From contig DAOTXW010000057.1 in assembly GCA_034435035.1 (NCBI GenBank), positions 1 to 36,884 of the forward strand: a stretch of 36,884 nt of DNA. Reading direction: 5' to 3'. Below are positions 30,832-36,884 of this stretch, piece after piece (position 1 is the first letter of the stretch; each line of letters opens with the position of its first letter). Under the pieces are notes generated by a model. The model worked only from the letters and a program-made list of their open reading frames with translations, was not told the DNA's origin and did no database searches. A program made the position numbers and the translations under genes. This DNA is from JAHEME01 sp034435035 (GTDB lineage Bacteria > Chloroflexota > Anaerolineae > Aggregatilineales > UBA3940).

Positions 30832-32540
30832 CCCCTCTACTGACTGAGCGGCTGATTGCGCTCACGCACGAGGAACCTGAACGGGAGAGTCTGCGGCTGA
30901 TACAACCTGGCCTGCCTGACGTTGTGCTGACACGGCGCGGGCTTCTTCAGGCTGTGAAGGATGCAGCTGCGCAGCTCGCGGCGTCAGGTGTTTCCTCCGG
31001 GCAGCTGGTTGTCATTGTGCAGCGCGATATGCTCACCCTGGTCTCAACGTTCCTGGGAGCTTCGTTGCTGGGTGCAGTTCCATCGATCCTTCCGTTTGCC
31101 ACCGAGAAGCTCGACCCGGCGCGGTATCGTGCCTCGATGAAGGCACTCATTGAAGTTTCACGACCATCACTGCTGGCTACCGATCCGATTGTTGTGCAGG
31201 ATGTCCTGTCACTTATGCCCGAGACGGGCTCGGTTGAGAGCATGCCCGGTGTGCTGGCGGTTGAAACGGGTAAGGGGAACCCCTCCTTTGTGCCTGAAGC
31301 TGCACCGACGCAGGATCCCGAGGCTATTGCCCTGTTGCAGCATTCGTCCGGGACAACCGGCTTGCAGAAAGGTGTGGCCCTCTGCCACAGGGCCATTTTT
31401 GACCAGATTGCTGCCTACAGTAAGGCCCTCGATTTCACTCAGGCCGATGTTGTTGTGAGCTGGCTGCCTCTTTATCATGATATGGGACTGATTGCTGGCT
31501 TCCTGATGCCGCTGCTGACGGGCGCCCGCCTGGTGATGATGTCACCCTTTGAGTGGGTCCGTGCACCCCATTTGCTGATGCAGGCGATCAGCGCTCAACA
31601 CGGGACGCTGTGCTGGCTTCCGAATTTCGCCTACAACTTCTGCGCGCAGAAGATTCGCGACCAAGACCTGGAACAGGTTGACCTGTCCAGCATGCGCGCC
31701 TTCATTAATTGTTCTGAGCCCGCCTATGAATCCAGTCATAAGCAGTTTATTGATCGCTTTGGCCCTCTGGGAGTAACCGGCGAGAAGCTTGCTGTTTGTT
31801 ATGCGATGGCTGAGACCGTCTTCGCGGTTTCCCAGACGTCAGTGGGGCAGCCAGCCCGCGTCGATGCCGTGGATCGGCAATCCCTCCGCGGGCAAAATCT
31901 GGCGCAACCGGCCGATCCGGGGGCGGTGGCGGTTGACCGGATTGTCTCGACGGGGCGGCCGATTGCTGGTATGCAGGTGCGGGTGCTTGGGCCAGGGTAT
32001 GAGGAGCTGCCTGAGCGCCATGTAGGCGAACTGGCAGTGCGAAGCCCCTATATGCTGACGGGTTATTACCATAGAGAGGATGCGACCACAAATGCATTTC
32101 ACGATGGGTGGTACCTGACAGGCGATATTGGCTATCTGGCTGATGGGGAGGTGTTTGTGCTGGGGCGTAAAAAGGACCTCTTGATCGTTGGCGGGCGCAA
32201 TGTGTACCCGCAGGATCTTGAGGCGCTCGCCAGCACGGTGCAGGGAGTTCATCCCGGGCGGGTGGCGGTATTCGGGATTGTCAACCCGGATGCAGGCACT
32301 GAAGATGCGGCGCTGGTAGCCGAAGTGGACACTACCCATCCAGAAGAGATGAACATGATCCGGGTTGCCATTCGCCGTGCAGTGGCGGGTGGCAGCGATA
32401 TTGCGTTGCGTTATATATGGTTGGTTCCGCGCGGCTGGCTTATCAAAACAAGCAGCGGGAAAGTTGCCCGCCTGGCCAATCGAGATAAGCTCCTGCAGGA
32501 AAACTCTGCGCTTCTGCTGTCGTGGCCCGCTTGGGTATAA
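30828..32540 (+). CDS. Acyl-AMP ligase (fatty-acyl-AMP-ligase-like) that loads the carrier protein
   Basis: This 570-residue adenylate-forming enzyme should activate a carboxylic acid with ATP and load it onto the neighbouring carrier. The P-loop is QHSSGTTGLQKGV (about 171-183), followed by SWLPLYHDMGLIAGF, a sequence typical of fatty-acyl-AMP ligases rather than D-alanine ligases. YAMAET (about 325-330), WYLTGDIGYL, GRKKDLLIVGGRNVYPQDLE and the C-terminal catalytic Lys in KTSSGKVARL follow. It replaces DltA in the operon and implies that the transferred group is a fatty or other organic acyl group, not D-alanine; this is inferred from motif resemblance. It is the last gene of the acylation operon. 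Confidence 0.9.
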   Translation: MTPLLTERLIALTHEEPERESLRLIQPGLPDVVLTRRGLLQAVKDAAAQLAASGVSSGQLVVIVQRDMLTLVSTFLGASLLGAVPSILPFATEKLDPARYRASMKALIEVSRPSLLATDPIVVQDVLSLMPETGSVESMPGVLAVETGKGNPSFVPEAAPTQDPEAIALLQHSSGTTGLQKGVALCHRAIFDQIAAYSKALDFTQADVVVSWLPLYHDMGLIAGFLMPLLTGARLVMMSPFEWVRAPHLLMQAISAQHGTLCWLPNFAYNFCAQKIRDQDLEQVDLSSMRAFINCSEPAYESSHKQFIDRFGPLGVTGEKLAVCYAMAETVFAVSQTSVGQPARVDAVDRQSLRGQNLAQPADPGAVAVDRIVSTGRPIAGMQVRVLGPGYEELPERHVGELAVRSPYMLTGYYHREDATTNAFHDGWYLTGDIGYLADGEVFVLGRKKDLLIVGGRNVYPQDLEALASTVQGVHPGRVAVFGIVNPDAGTEDAALVAEVDTTHPEEMNMIRVAIRRAVAGGSDIALRYIWLVPRGWLIKTSSGKVARLANRDKLLQENSALLLSWPAWV

Positions 32541-32676
32541 AGGTTGCCGTGAGGCTCACCTCTGAACCGATATGGATCCAGGGGCTTTCAGAATTGTCAG
32601 CACAAAACCTGGTGGGCCCCCTTGACGCCTCGCAGCCAGAAGCCGGGCATATGGAAAGGTAATAAAAGGCCCCGCA

Positions 32677-32705
32677 TTGCCCGCCCTGCAAAATGCGTTT
32701 ATAAT
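32677..32705 (+). promoter_or_regulatory. Sigma-70-type promoter in the gap after the acylation operon
   Basis: TTGCCC (32677-32682), a 17-base spacer and a perfect TATAAT (32700-32705) predict transcription from about 32712, 229 bases before the TolB-like gene. The rest of 32541-32676 shows no gene or clear hairpin. Confidence 0.55.
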
Positions 32706-32711
32706 GACGCC

Positions 32712-32902
32712 CTGAGAACACTGGATCAGAAGAAGATCCCTCCCGGCACCGCAGCTCCGGTTGCTACCGCGACTCCATTCATGTACTCAGCCACAGACCT
32801 GCAGTTGCCCGGTCGCATGCAGTTCACGCCGCGACCCTTTATTGGGTTTCTGGGCGACTAAGGTATCTGCTCGGCTGTTGCCCTGCTTCAAGGGCAACAG
32901 CC
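32712..32902 (+). ncRNA. Candidate small transcript (sRNA or leader) of about 190 bases
   Basis: The stretch is bounded by a good promoter (32677-32705) and a 12-bp hairpin (32873-32902). A frame without stops ends at a TAA (32859-32861) just before the hairpin and reads ..TATPFMYSATDLQLPGRM and so on, but it has no ATG/GTG/TTG with a ribosome site; the first ATG in frame (32779) would give 26 residues. I therefore favour an RNA or a 5' leader of the lipoprotein gene over a peptide. Confidence 0.3.
32873..32902 (+). terminator. 12-bp stem-loop upstream of the TolB-like gene
   Basis: GGCTGTTGCCCT (32873-32884) pairs perfectly with AGGGCAACAGCC (32891-32902) around a 6-base loop. There is no T-tract. 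It could be a terminator of a short transcript, an attenuator, or an mRNA 5' stabiliser for the following lipoprotein gene, 38 bases downstream. Confidence 0.55.
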
Positions 32903-32940
32903 GGCTATCTACCTGAGCCGATCGAGGGGCATATCCCATT

Positions 32941-34137
32941 ATGATGATGGTGCAAATGGCAAGAATGAAGTGGGCGGTGGCAGGCATCCCGGCAGCCGCG
33001 ATTCTATTAGCTGCCTGTGATATGTCTGGCGCTGCGCTGGGGGGCGCAGCAGGCGCTGAGGGCGCGGTCCAAACCGCGACTTTATCGGCGGATAATACGG
33101 GACCTGTCGTGGATGAGCCCTCGGTTTCCGCCGCGCCAACATCTACCCCTTCGCCGCTCGTTCCTCTTACCCCTACTTCAGCGCCTACCATTATTCCCCC
33201 TCCTTCCGGGCGGATTGCCTTTGTATCTCAGCGCGATGGTAATGAAGAGATATATGTGCTGAGCCTGCCCGATGGTGCTCAGTTGCGGCTGACCGATGAT
33301 CCCGCGGAAGACAATGCCCCGGCCTGGTCGCCAGATGGGCAGCAGATTGCCTTTGCCTCCAATCGTGGTGGCAACATGGACATCTATGTAATGAACGTAG
33401 ACGGAAGTGAACCGGCCCGTCTCACCACGAGTCCGGCACGTGACTGGGCGCCCACGTGGTCCCCGGATGGCCGTTGGATAGCCTACGAATCATTCAGAGA
33501 TGGGAACTGGGAAATCTATGTGATGAATGCAGATGGCACTGGCCAACTAAGGCTGACTGATGATCCGGGCGGAGATTCCCGTCCGGTCTGGTCGCCGGAT
33601 GGCAGTCGCATCGCATTCGTCACTAACCGGGATGGCAACGCTGACATCTATGTAACGTCGCCGGATGGAAGTAATGTGCAGCGTCTGACGATCGACCCGG
33701 CGCCGGATACCGATCCCAGTTGGTCACCAGATGGCGATCGCATCGTCTTTACTTCATGGCGAGACGGCAATGCCGAGATCTACGTGATGAACGCAGATGG
33801 GAGCAATCCGTTCCGAATAACCAACACAACAGCTGCAGATAACCTGCCATTCTGGTCGCCGGATGGCTGGCGTCTGGCATTTCACTCCGATCGTGATGGG
33901 GACCCTGAAATCTATCTGGTCAATGCAGATGGCACAGACCTGTATCGGCTGACTAATCAGCCGGGGTATGATGGGAGTATTGCCTGGTCGCCCGATGGGT
34001 GGCATCTGGCTTTTGTCTCCGATCGCGATGGCAACCTTGAATTATACATGATCAATGTCGACGGCGCGCTTGAAACACGGTTGACTTTTCAAGCGCCGGC
34101 TTCTGACACGGTGCCTGCGTGGTGGATGTTGCCCTGA
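32941..34137 (+). CDS. TolB-like seven-bladed beta-propeller lipoprotein
   Basis: This 398-residue lipoprotein has several Met codons at its start; 32941 is used, with GAGGGG about 11 bases upstream, although 32965 is possible. The signal ends ILLAAC (lipobox). A Thr/Pro/Ser-rich linker (about 50-85) leads to seven PD40/WD40-like repeats with alternating RIAFxSxRDGNxEIYVMN and PxWSPDG segments (six WSPDG copies plus a closing PAWWMLP). This is the TolB propeller fold. There are no Tol/Pal genes nearby and no TolB N-terminal domain, so it is not a Tol-system TolB. It is probably a surface-exposed scaffold binding protein or polysaccharide. Confidence 0.9.
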   Translation: MMMVQMARMKWAVAGIPAAAILLAACDMSGAALGGAAGAEGAVQTATLSADNTGPVVDEPSVSAAPTSTPSPLVPLTPTSAPTIIPPPSGRIAFVSQRDGNEEIYVLSLPDGAQLRLTDDPAEDNAPAWSPDGQQIAFASNRGGNMDIYVMNVDGSEPARLTTSPARDWAPTWSPDGRWIAYESFRDGNWEIYVMNADGTGQLRLTDDPGGDSRPVWSPDGSRIAFVTNRDGNADIYVTSPDGSNVQRLTIDPAPDTDPSWSPDGDRIVFTSWRDGNAEIYVMNADGSNPFRITNTTAADNLPFWSPDGWRLAFHSDRDGDPEIYLVNADGTDLYRLTNQPGYDGSIAWSPDGWHLAFVSDRDGNLELYMINVDGALETRLTFQAPASDTVPAWWMLP

Positions 34138-34197
34138 ATGGGAGATTCACCTGACTTCATGATGCAGCGGAGCTAGGTTTTTCAGCCCCGGAGCGTG

Positions 34198-34227
34198 TTG
34201 ACATGGGAGTAGAAAGCCCATTACAAT
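34198..34227 (+). promoter_or_regulatory. Near-consensus promoter for the solute-binding lipoprotein gene
   Basis: A perfect TTGACA (34198-34203), an 18-base spacer and TACAAT (34222-34227) lie 35 bases before the ATG at 34263, with GAGGAG (34247-34252) between. Confidence 0.65.
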
Positions 34228-34262
34228 GCCCGGGCATTTTGATAAAGAGGAGAAAATTTATC

Positions 34263-35096
34263 ATGAAAAAGCAGGGTCTGTCTGCCAGCCTGATGTTGTT
34301 GCTGGTACTCGGGATTATGCTGGCTGGCTGCCAGTCAGGAGCGGCTGATACCGGCGGCGAGACGGAGGGGGGTAGCTCATCCGAAGAGCAGCCCACAGCG
34401 GAGCCCTCGGGCGGCGATGCCGGCAGCGGGGGGGGCGAGTCCGACGCCGGGCTCCAGGAGCCAATCTCTGCAGATATAGTGCTTGACCCGGCCCTGGCTG
34501 CTGATGAGGAGTCCTCTCAAATCAATGCGCTTCTTTACGATCGCCTTGTCACCGTTGATAGCGCTGGTAACCCTCAACCCGCCCTGGCGATATCGTGGGT
34601 GATCTCTGAAGACGGGCTCAGCTATACCTTCCAGTTACGCCCTGGCGTTGCCTTTAGCTCCGGCGCTCCGCTTGACGCTGATGCCGTTATTGCCAACTTT
34701 GACCGCTGGTTTGATCCTGCCAGCCCGCTGCGCGGCTCCGGCTCCTACGATCTGTGGAAGGCGACGTTCCTGGGCTTCGCGGGCGAAACCAATGAGGATG
34801 GGACGTCCCTCTCCGTCTTTGATGGCATTGAGAAGGTCAACAATCTGACTGTTCTGATTCACCTTAACCGCGCTGACTTCGCACTGCTTGAGGCATTGGC
34901 CAGAGTGGAGTTCAGTATTGCCGATCCATCTGTGCTGGCTTCTGCGGGGGATAGCTATGGGACTTCAGCCGATACCGTGTCCGGGACGGGCGCGTATGTC
35001 ATCGAGGAGTGGACGGGCTCCAGCCTGACGTTGGCCCCCAATGAGGCCTACTGGGGAGCGGTTCCACAGACAGTGCTTGAATACCCGCTTGAATAG
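34263..35096 (+). CDS. Truncated ABC solute-binding lipoprotein, family 5 (DppA/OppA type)
   Basis: The ATG at 34263 has GAGGAG ten bases upstream. The signal peptide ends GIMLAGC. A Gly/Ser/Glu-rich linker (about 28-65) is followed by the start of a family 5 solute-binding domain: DIVLDPALAADEESSQINAL, LYDRLVTVDSAGNPQPALA, SEDGLSYTFQLRPGVAFSSG. The stop comes after YWGAVPQTVLEYPLE at residue 277. Family members usually run to about 500-600 residues, so most of the second lobe is missing. No continuation was recognised in the next 60 bases, and no peptide or nickel permease genes are nearby. It is either decayed from an oligopeptide-transport gene or a shortened binding protein with another role. 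Confidence 0.8.
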   Translation: MKKQGLSASLMLLLVLGIMLAGCQSGAADTGGETEGGSSSEEQPTAEPSGGDAGSGGGESDAGLQEPISADIVLDPALAADEESSQINALLYDRLVTVDSAGNPQPALAISWVISEDGLSYTFQLRPGVAFSSGAPLDADAVIANFDRWFDPASPLRGSGSYDLWKATFLGFAGETNEDGTSLSVFDGIEKVNNLTVLIHLNRADFALLEALARVEFSIADPSVLASAGDSYGTSADTVSGTGAYVIEEWTGSSLTLAPNEAYWGAVPQTVLEYPLE

Positions 35097-35214
35097 ATGA
35101 GCCTGACTTTGCAAAATTCGCCTGTACTGAGGGAAGGCCGGAGTTTCTATCTCTGCAATGGATCGGGTAGCAATGATCTGGTATGCGACCCCGGTTACCG
35201 GCTCTGGACGACTA

Positions 35215-35802
35215 ATGATCAGGGATGACCAACCAGCGGCCCCGGACCAGCCCCGACCCAGTGACGAGGACCTGGTGCGCGAAGCCCAGCGCGGAAGCGC
35301 GGAAGCCTTCAACCGGTTATATGAGCGATACTTGCCAATGGTCTACAATCGGGTTCGCTACACCATCCCTGGCCCTGACATCGAGGATGTGACCCAGGAA
35401 ATCTTCATCGCGGTCATCAGGTCACTCGGGAGCTTTCGCGGAACTGCGCGGTTCAGCACATGGCTGCGGACTCTGGTTAACCGGCGGGTAGCTGATTACT
35501 ACCGCTCACGAAGGGAGCAGGAAGTGGAGCTGCCCGTTGATCTGGGCGAGGATGATCCCCCAATGGCTCGGGATCGAATCGGCGCCTACCCAGAGCTTTC
35601 GCTGGAGGACTCGGTGGCGCTGCGGCAGGCGCTGGCCGAAATCCCCGAGTCTTATCGCGAGGTTTTACTTCTGCGCTTTGTAGAGGGGTTGCAGTTTCAT
35701 GAGATCGCCAGTGAACGAGGGCAGTCACTGGAAGCAGCTAAATCCCTCTTTCGGCGAGCGGTAGCCGCCCTGCGGGGGCAGTTGAATCAGCGCCATGCAT
35801 AA
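35215..35802 (+). CDS. ECF-type RNA polymerase sigma factor
   Basis: This is an extracytoplasmic-function sigma factor of 195 residues from the ATG at 35215 (35158 and 35173 are possible earlier starts; none has a strong ribosome site). Region 2 spans about 15-95 (LVREAQRGSAEAFNRLYERY, DIEDVTQEIFIAVIRSLGSF, FSTWLRTLVNRRVADYYRSR). An acidic linker precedes region 4 (about 130-190: LPESYREVLLLRFVEGLQFH-like helix, EIASERGQSLEAAKSLFRRA). Region 3 is absent, as expected. The following gene overlaps by 8 bases and is probably its anti-sigma factor. Confidence 0.93.
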   Translation: MIRDDQPAAPDQPRPSDEDLVREAQRGSAEAFNRLYERYLPMVYNRVRYTIPGPDIEDVTQEIFIAVIRSLGSFRGTARFSTWLRTLVNRRVADYYRSRREQEVELPVDLGEDDPPMARDRIGAYPELSLEDSVALRQALAEIPESYREVLLLRFVEGLQFHEIASERGQSLEAAKSLFRRAVAALRGQLNQRHA

Positions 35803-36304
35803 CAACACTGACCAGCAGCCCTCGTATCTCGATGATGCGCTGGCTGCCTTCGCGGACCATGCCCTGAATGACGGGGTGATCGAGGTAGCTGACGAGCCCG
35901 GGCAAGAAGACCTCCGTGATCTTCAGAGGGTTGTCATCGGTCTGCAGCAGTCGCTGCGTCCTGAGCCGGTGCCACAGGAAATGTCTGCTCGCATCTTGGG
36001 CCGCTTGCAGCAGGAGTGGCAGCAGTTCACTCCCGCGGCAGACTCAGCCGTGCAGCATCAACGGCAGGATCTGGGTGGTGCAGCCCGCAGGTCGGCATGG
36101 CAGTCTTCCCGGCAAATGCAGCGCCGACTCTCCTTGGCAGTGGGCGGCCTTGCCGTAGCGCTGGTGATCTACCTGCTGGTTACAGGTCTTGTGCCGGCGG
36201 CTGGAATGACAGGGGCAGCACAGCAAGCGCCGGCAGTGCCTGTGCTGATTGTGGTGGCAGCCGCCCTGGCAGTCCTGGTGATAGCGTGGGTGCGCCGCCG
36301 TTGA
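35795..36304 (+). CDS. Putative membrane anti-sigma factor
   Basis: This 169-residue protein has a cytoplasmic N-terminal half and two hydrophobic spans (about 110-131, LSLAVGGLAVALVIYLLVTG, and about 145-165, VLIVVAAALAVLVIAWV), ending RRR. The N-terminal part (DDALAAFADHALNDG, LRDLQRVVIGLQQSL, ILGRLQQEWQQF) is helical and acidic, like sigma-binding domains, but lacks the zinc HxxxCxxC signature. The 8-base overlap with the sigma gene is the main evidence for pairing. I am fairly sure it is a real gene and moderately sure of the role. Confidence 0.75.
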   Translation: MHNNTDQQPSYLDDALAAFADHALNDGVIEVADEPGQEDLRDLQRVVIGLQQSLRPEPVPQEMSARILGRLQQEWQQFTPAADSAVQHQRQDLGGAARRSAWQSSRQMQRRLSLAVGGLAVALVIYLLVTGLVPAAGMTGAAQQAPAVPVLIVVAAALAVLVIAWVRRR

Positions 36305-36324
36305 CGCGTCGGTACTGTGCCTTT

Positions 36325-36347
36325 GAACCTAAATACGCGCGGCCGTA
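36325..36347 (+). promoter_or_regulatory. Possible ECF-type promoter before the Gly/Gln lipoprotein gene
   Basis: GAACC (36325-36329) and CGTA (36344-36347) resemble the AAC..CGT pattern of ECF-dependent promoters, with 15 bases between AAC and CGT, one or two short of usual. If real it would place the lipoprotein under the adjacent sigma factor. The rest of 36305-36467 shows nothing else. Confidence 0.25.
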
Positions 36348-36467
36348 CGACTAAGTGCACAGCCGACGGTGGTGGCGGGAGTTGAGCGCGAGGGTGCATT
36401 TGAGGCAATGGTGGGAGCCTGAACGCCCTCGGGACGCCGATTGACCGTATCTCGTAAGGGGGAGACA

Positions 36468-36884
36468 ATGAAAGTCTTTAACTTGAAGCCTGGCAGTGTG
36501 TGCTTCATCGTCCTCATCGTGATCTTTGCCATACTGTTGTCAGCCTGCGCTGCTCAGGGAGATGAAGAAAGCTTCCTGTGCGGATCTGCTGCTGGCTGCG
36601 GGGGTGGTGGCGGCAACCAGGGCGGTGGCCGCAACCAGGGCGGCTTCTTTGGTGGCGGCAATCAGGGCGGCTTCTTTGGTGGCGGCAACCAGGGTGGCGG
36701 TCAGACGACCGGTGGTGGTCAGACAACTGGCGGCGGTCAGGATCAGGGCGGCGGCCAGACGACCGGCGGCGGCCAGGGTCAGGGCGGCGGCCAGACAACC
36801 GGCGGCGGCCAGGGTCAGGGCGGCGGTCAGGGTCAGGGCGGCGGTCAGACTACCGGCGGCGGACAGGATAAGGGCGGCGGCCAG
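36468..36884 (+). CDS. Gly/Gln-repeat lipoprotein, 5' part (runs off the window)
   Basis: The frame is open from the ATG at 36468 to the window edge (139 residues, no stop). An AGGGGGAG lies just upstream. The signal peptide VCFIVLIVIFAILLSAC carries a lipobox. After a short acidic segment with two Cys (ESFLCGSAAGCGGGGG) the protein consists of Gly/Gln repeats: NQGGFFGGG twice, then alternating GGGQTT, GGGQGQ and GGGQDQ hexapeptides. This is a low-complexity, probably disordered surface chain anchored by lipid. I know no family for it. The ECF sigma and anti-sigma genes directly upstream suggest envelope-stress control. Confidence 0.75.
   Translation, partial: MKVFNLKPGSVCFIVLIVIFAILLSACAAQGDEESFLCGSAAGCGGGGGNQGGGRNQGGFFGGGNQGGFFGGGNQGGGQTTGGGQTTGGGQDQGGGQTTGGGQGQGGGQTTGGGQGQGGGQGQGGGQTTGGGQDKGGGQ
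36597..36884 (+). repeat. Gly/Gln-coding tandem repeat with an 18-base unit
   Basis: From about 36597 the DNA is built of GGCGGC(GGT)CAG-type units coding GGGQxx. The 18-base unit GGxGGxGGxCAGxxxxxx recurs at least ten times between about 36694 and 36884, preceded by two copies of a longer unit with CTTCTTTGGTGGCGGCAA. The array is in frame and continues past the window, so copy number may vary between strains. Confidence 0.8.

Noticed and set aside
32622..32861. 79-codon protein gene in the gap after the ligase
   Set aside because: The frame begins at a TTG without a ribosome site, upstream of the local promoter, and has no recognisable features. Only its end overlaps the possible small transcript.
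34263..35096. Frameshifted full-length solute-binding protein
   Set aside because: The sequence after the stop was checked by eye to the sigma gene and shows no second-lobe motifs in any frame, so truncation fits better than a single frameshift.
36578..36871. Arg/Trp/Gly-rich frame and its antisense counterpart within the terminal repeat
   Set aside because: These are alternative frames of the Gly/Gln repeat. The frame from the ATG at 36468 has a ribosome site and a lipoprotein signal.
36597..36884. CRISPR or intergenic minisatellite for the terminal repeat array
   Set aside because: The units are contiguous, in frame, of 18 bases and lack unique spacers. They code for a hexapeptide repeat.

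Overview
The window reads as chromosomal DNA from a free-living, probably anaerobic bacterium. It is most consistent with Chloroflexota (Anaerolineae-like), though this is inferred from gene content and style and no marker gene is present. Supporting points are the many extracytoplasmic lipoproteins with LxxC lipoboxes, a MacB-type exporter whose fusion proteins are themselves lipoproteins, cyclic-nucleotide-binding (CNB) domains on unexpected partners, and an Hdr-Mvh hydrogenase module. Genes are tightly packed with many ATGA/TGATG overlaps. I see no rRNA, tRNA or CRISPR array.

Layout. 2-214 is the 3' end of a DDE transposase. 446-6622 is a four-gene ABC export operon: an ATPase fused to a CNB domain, a two-unit FtsX/MacB permease, and two tandem paralogous HlyD-like lipoproteins, ending in a strong hairpin. 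6691-8473 holds a 3-hydroxyisobutyrate-dehydrogenase-family gene behind a near-consensus promoter and a short unknown gene. 8496-11081 holds a tandem class III cyclase and a divergent ParA/MinD-like ATPase with its own terminator.

11335-18980 is an hdrC-hdrB-hdrA-mvhD-mvhG-mvhA operon, followed by a hydrogenase maturation protease and a stand-alone CNB protein. Facing it, 19060-22641 (minus strand) is hypA-C-B-D-E, with hypF divergent at 22761-25100. Together these form a complete kit for a group 3c-type NiFe hydrogenase coupled to heterodisulfide reductase, expected to couple H2 oxidation to ferredoxin and disulfide reduction by flavin-based electron bifurcation.

25131-26978 contains a PIG-L deacetylase, a serine esterase and a small lipoprotein. 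26997-32540 is the most interesting block. It is a compact envelope-acylation operon resembling Dlt: a 52-residue single-span microprotein ending in FVYTGF, an MBOAT acyltransferase, a membrane-anchored SGNH protein, a second SGNH lipoprotein, an acyl carrier protein and a fatty-acyl-AMP-ligase-like enzyme. The microprotein looks like a DltX-type C-terminal acyl shuttle.

32541-36884 carries a possible short independent transcript, a seven-bladed TolB-like lipoprotein, a C-terminally truncated solute-binding lipoprotein, an ECF sigma factor with a probable membrane anti-sigma factor, and the start of a Gly/Gln-repeat lipoprotein that runs off the window. Cyclic-nucleotide signalling (one cyclase, two CNB proteins) and envelope modification recur through the window.
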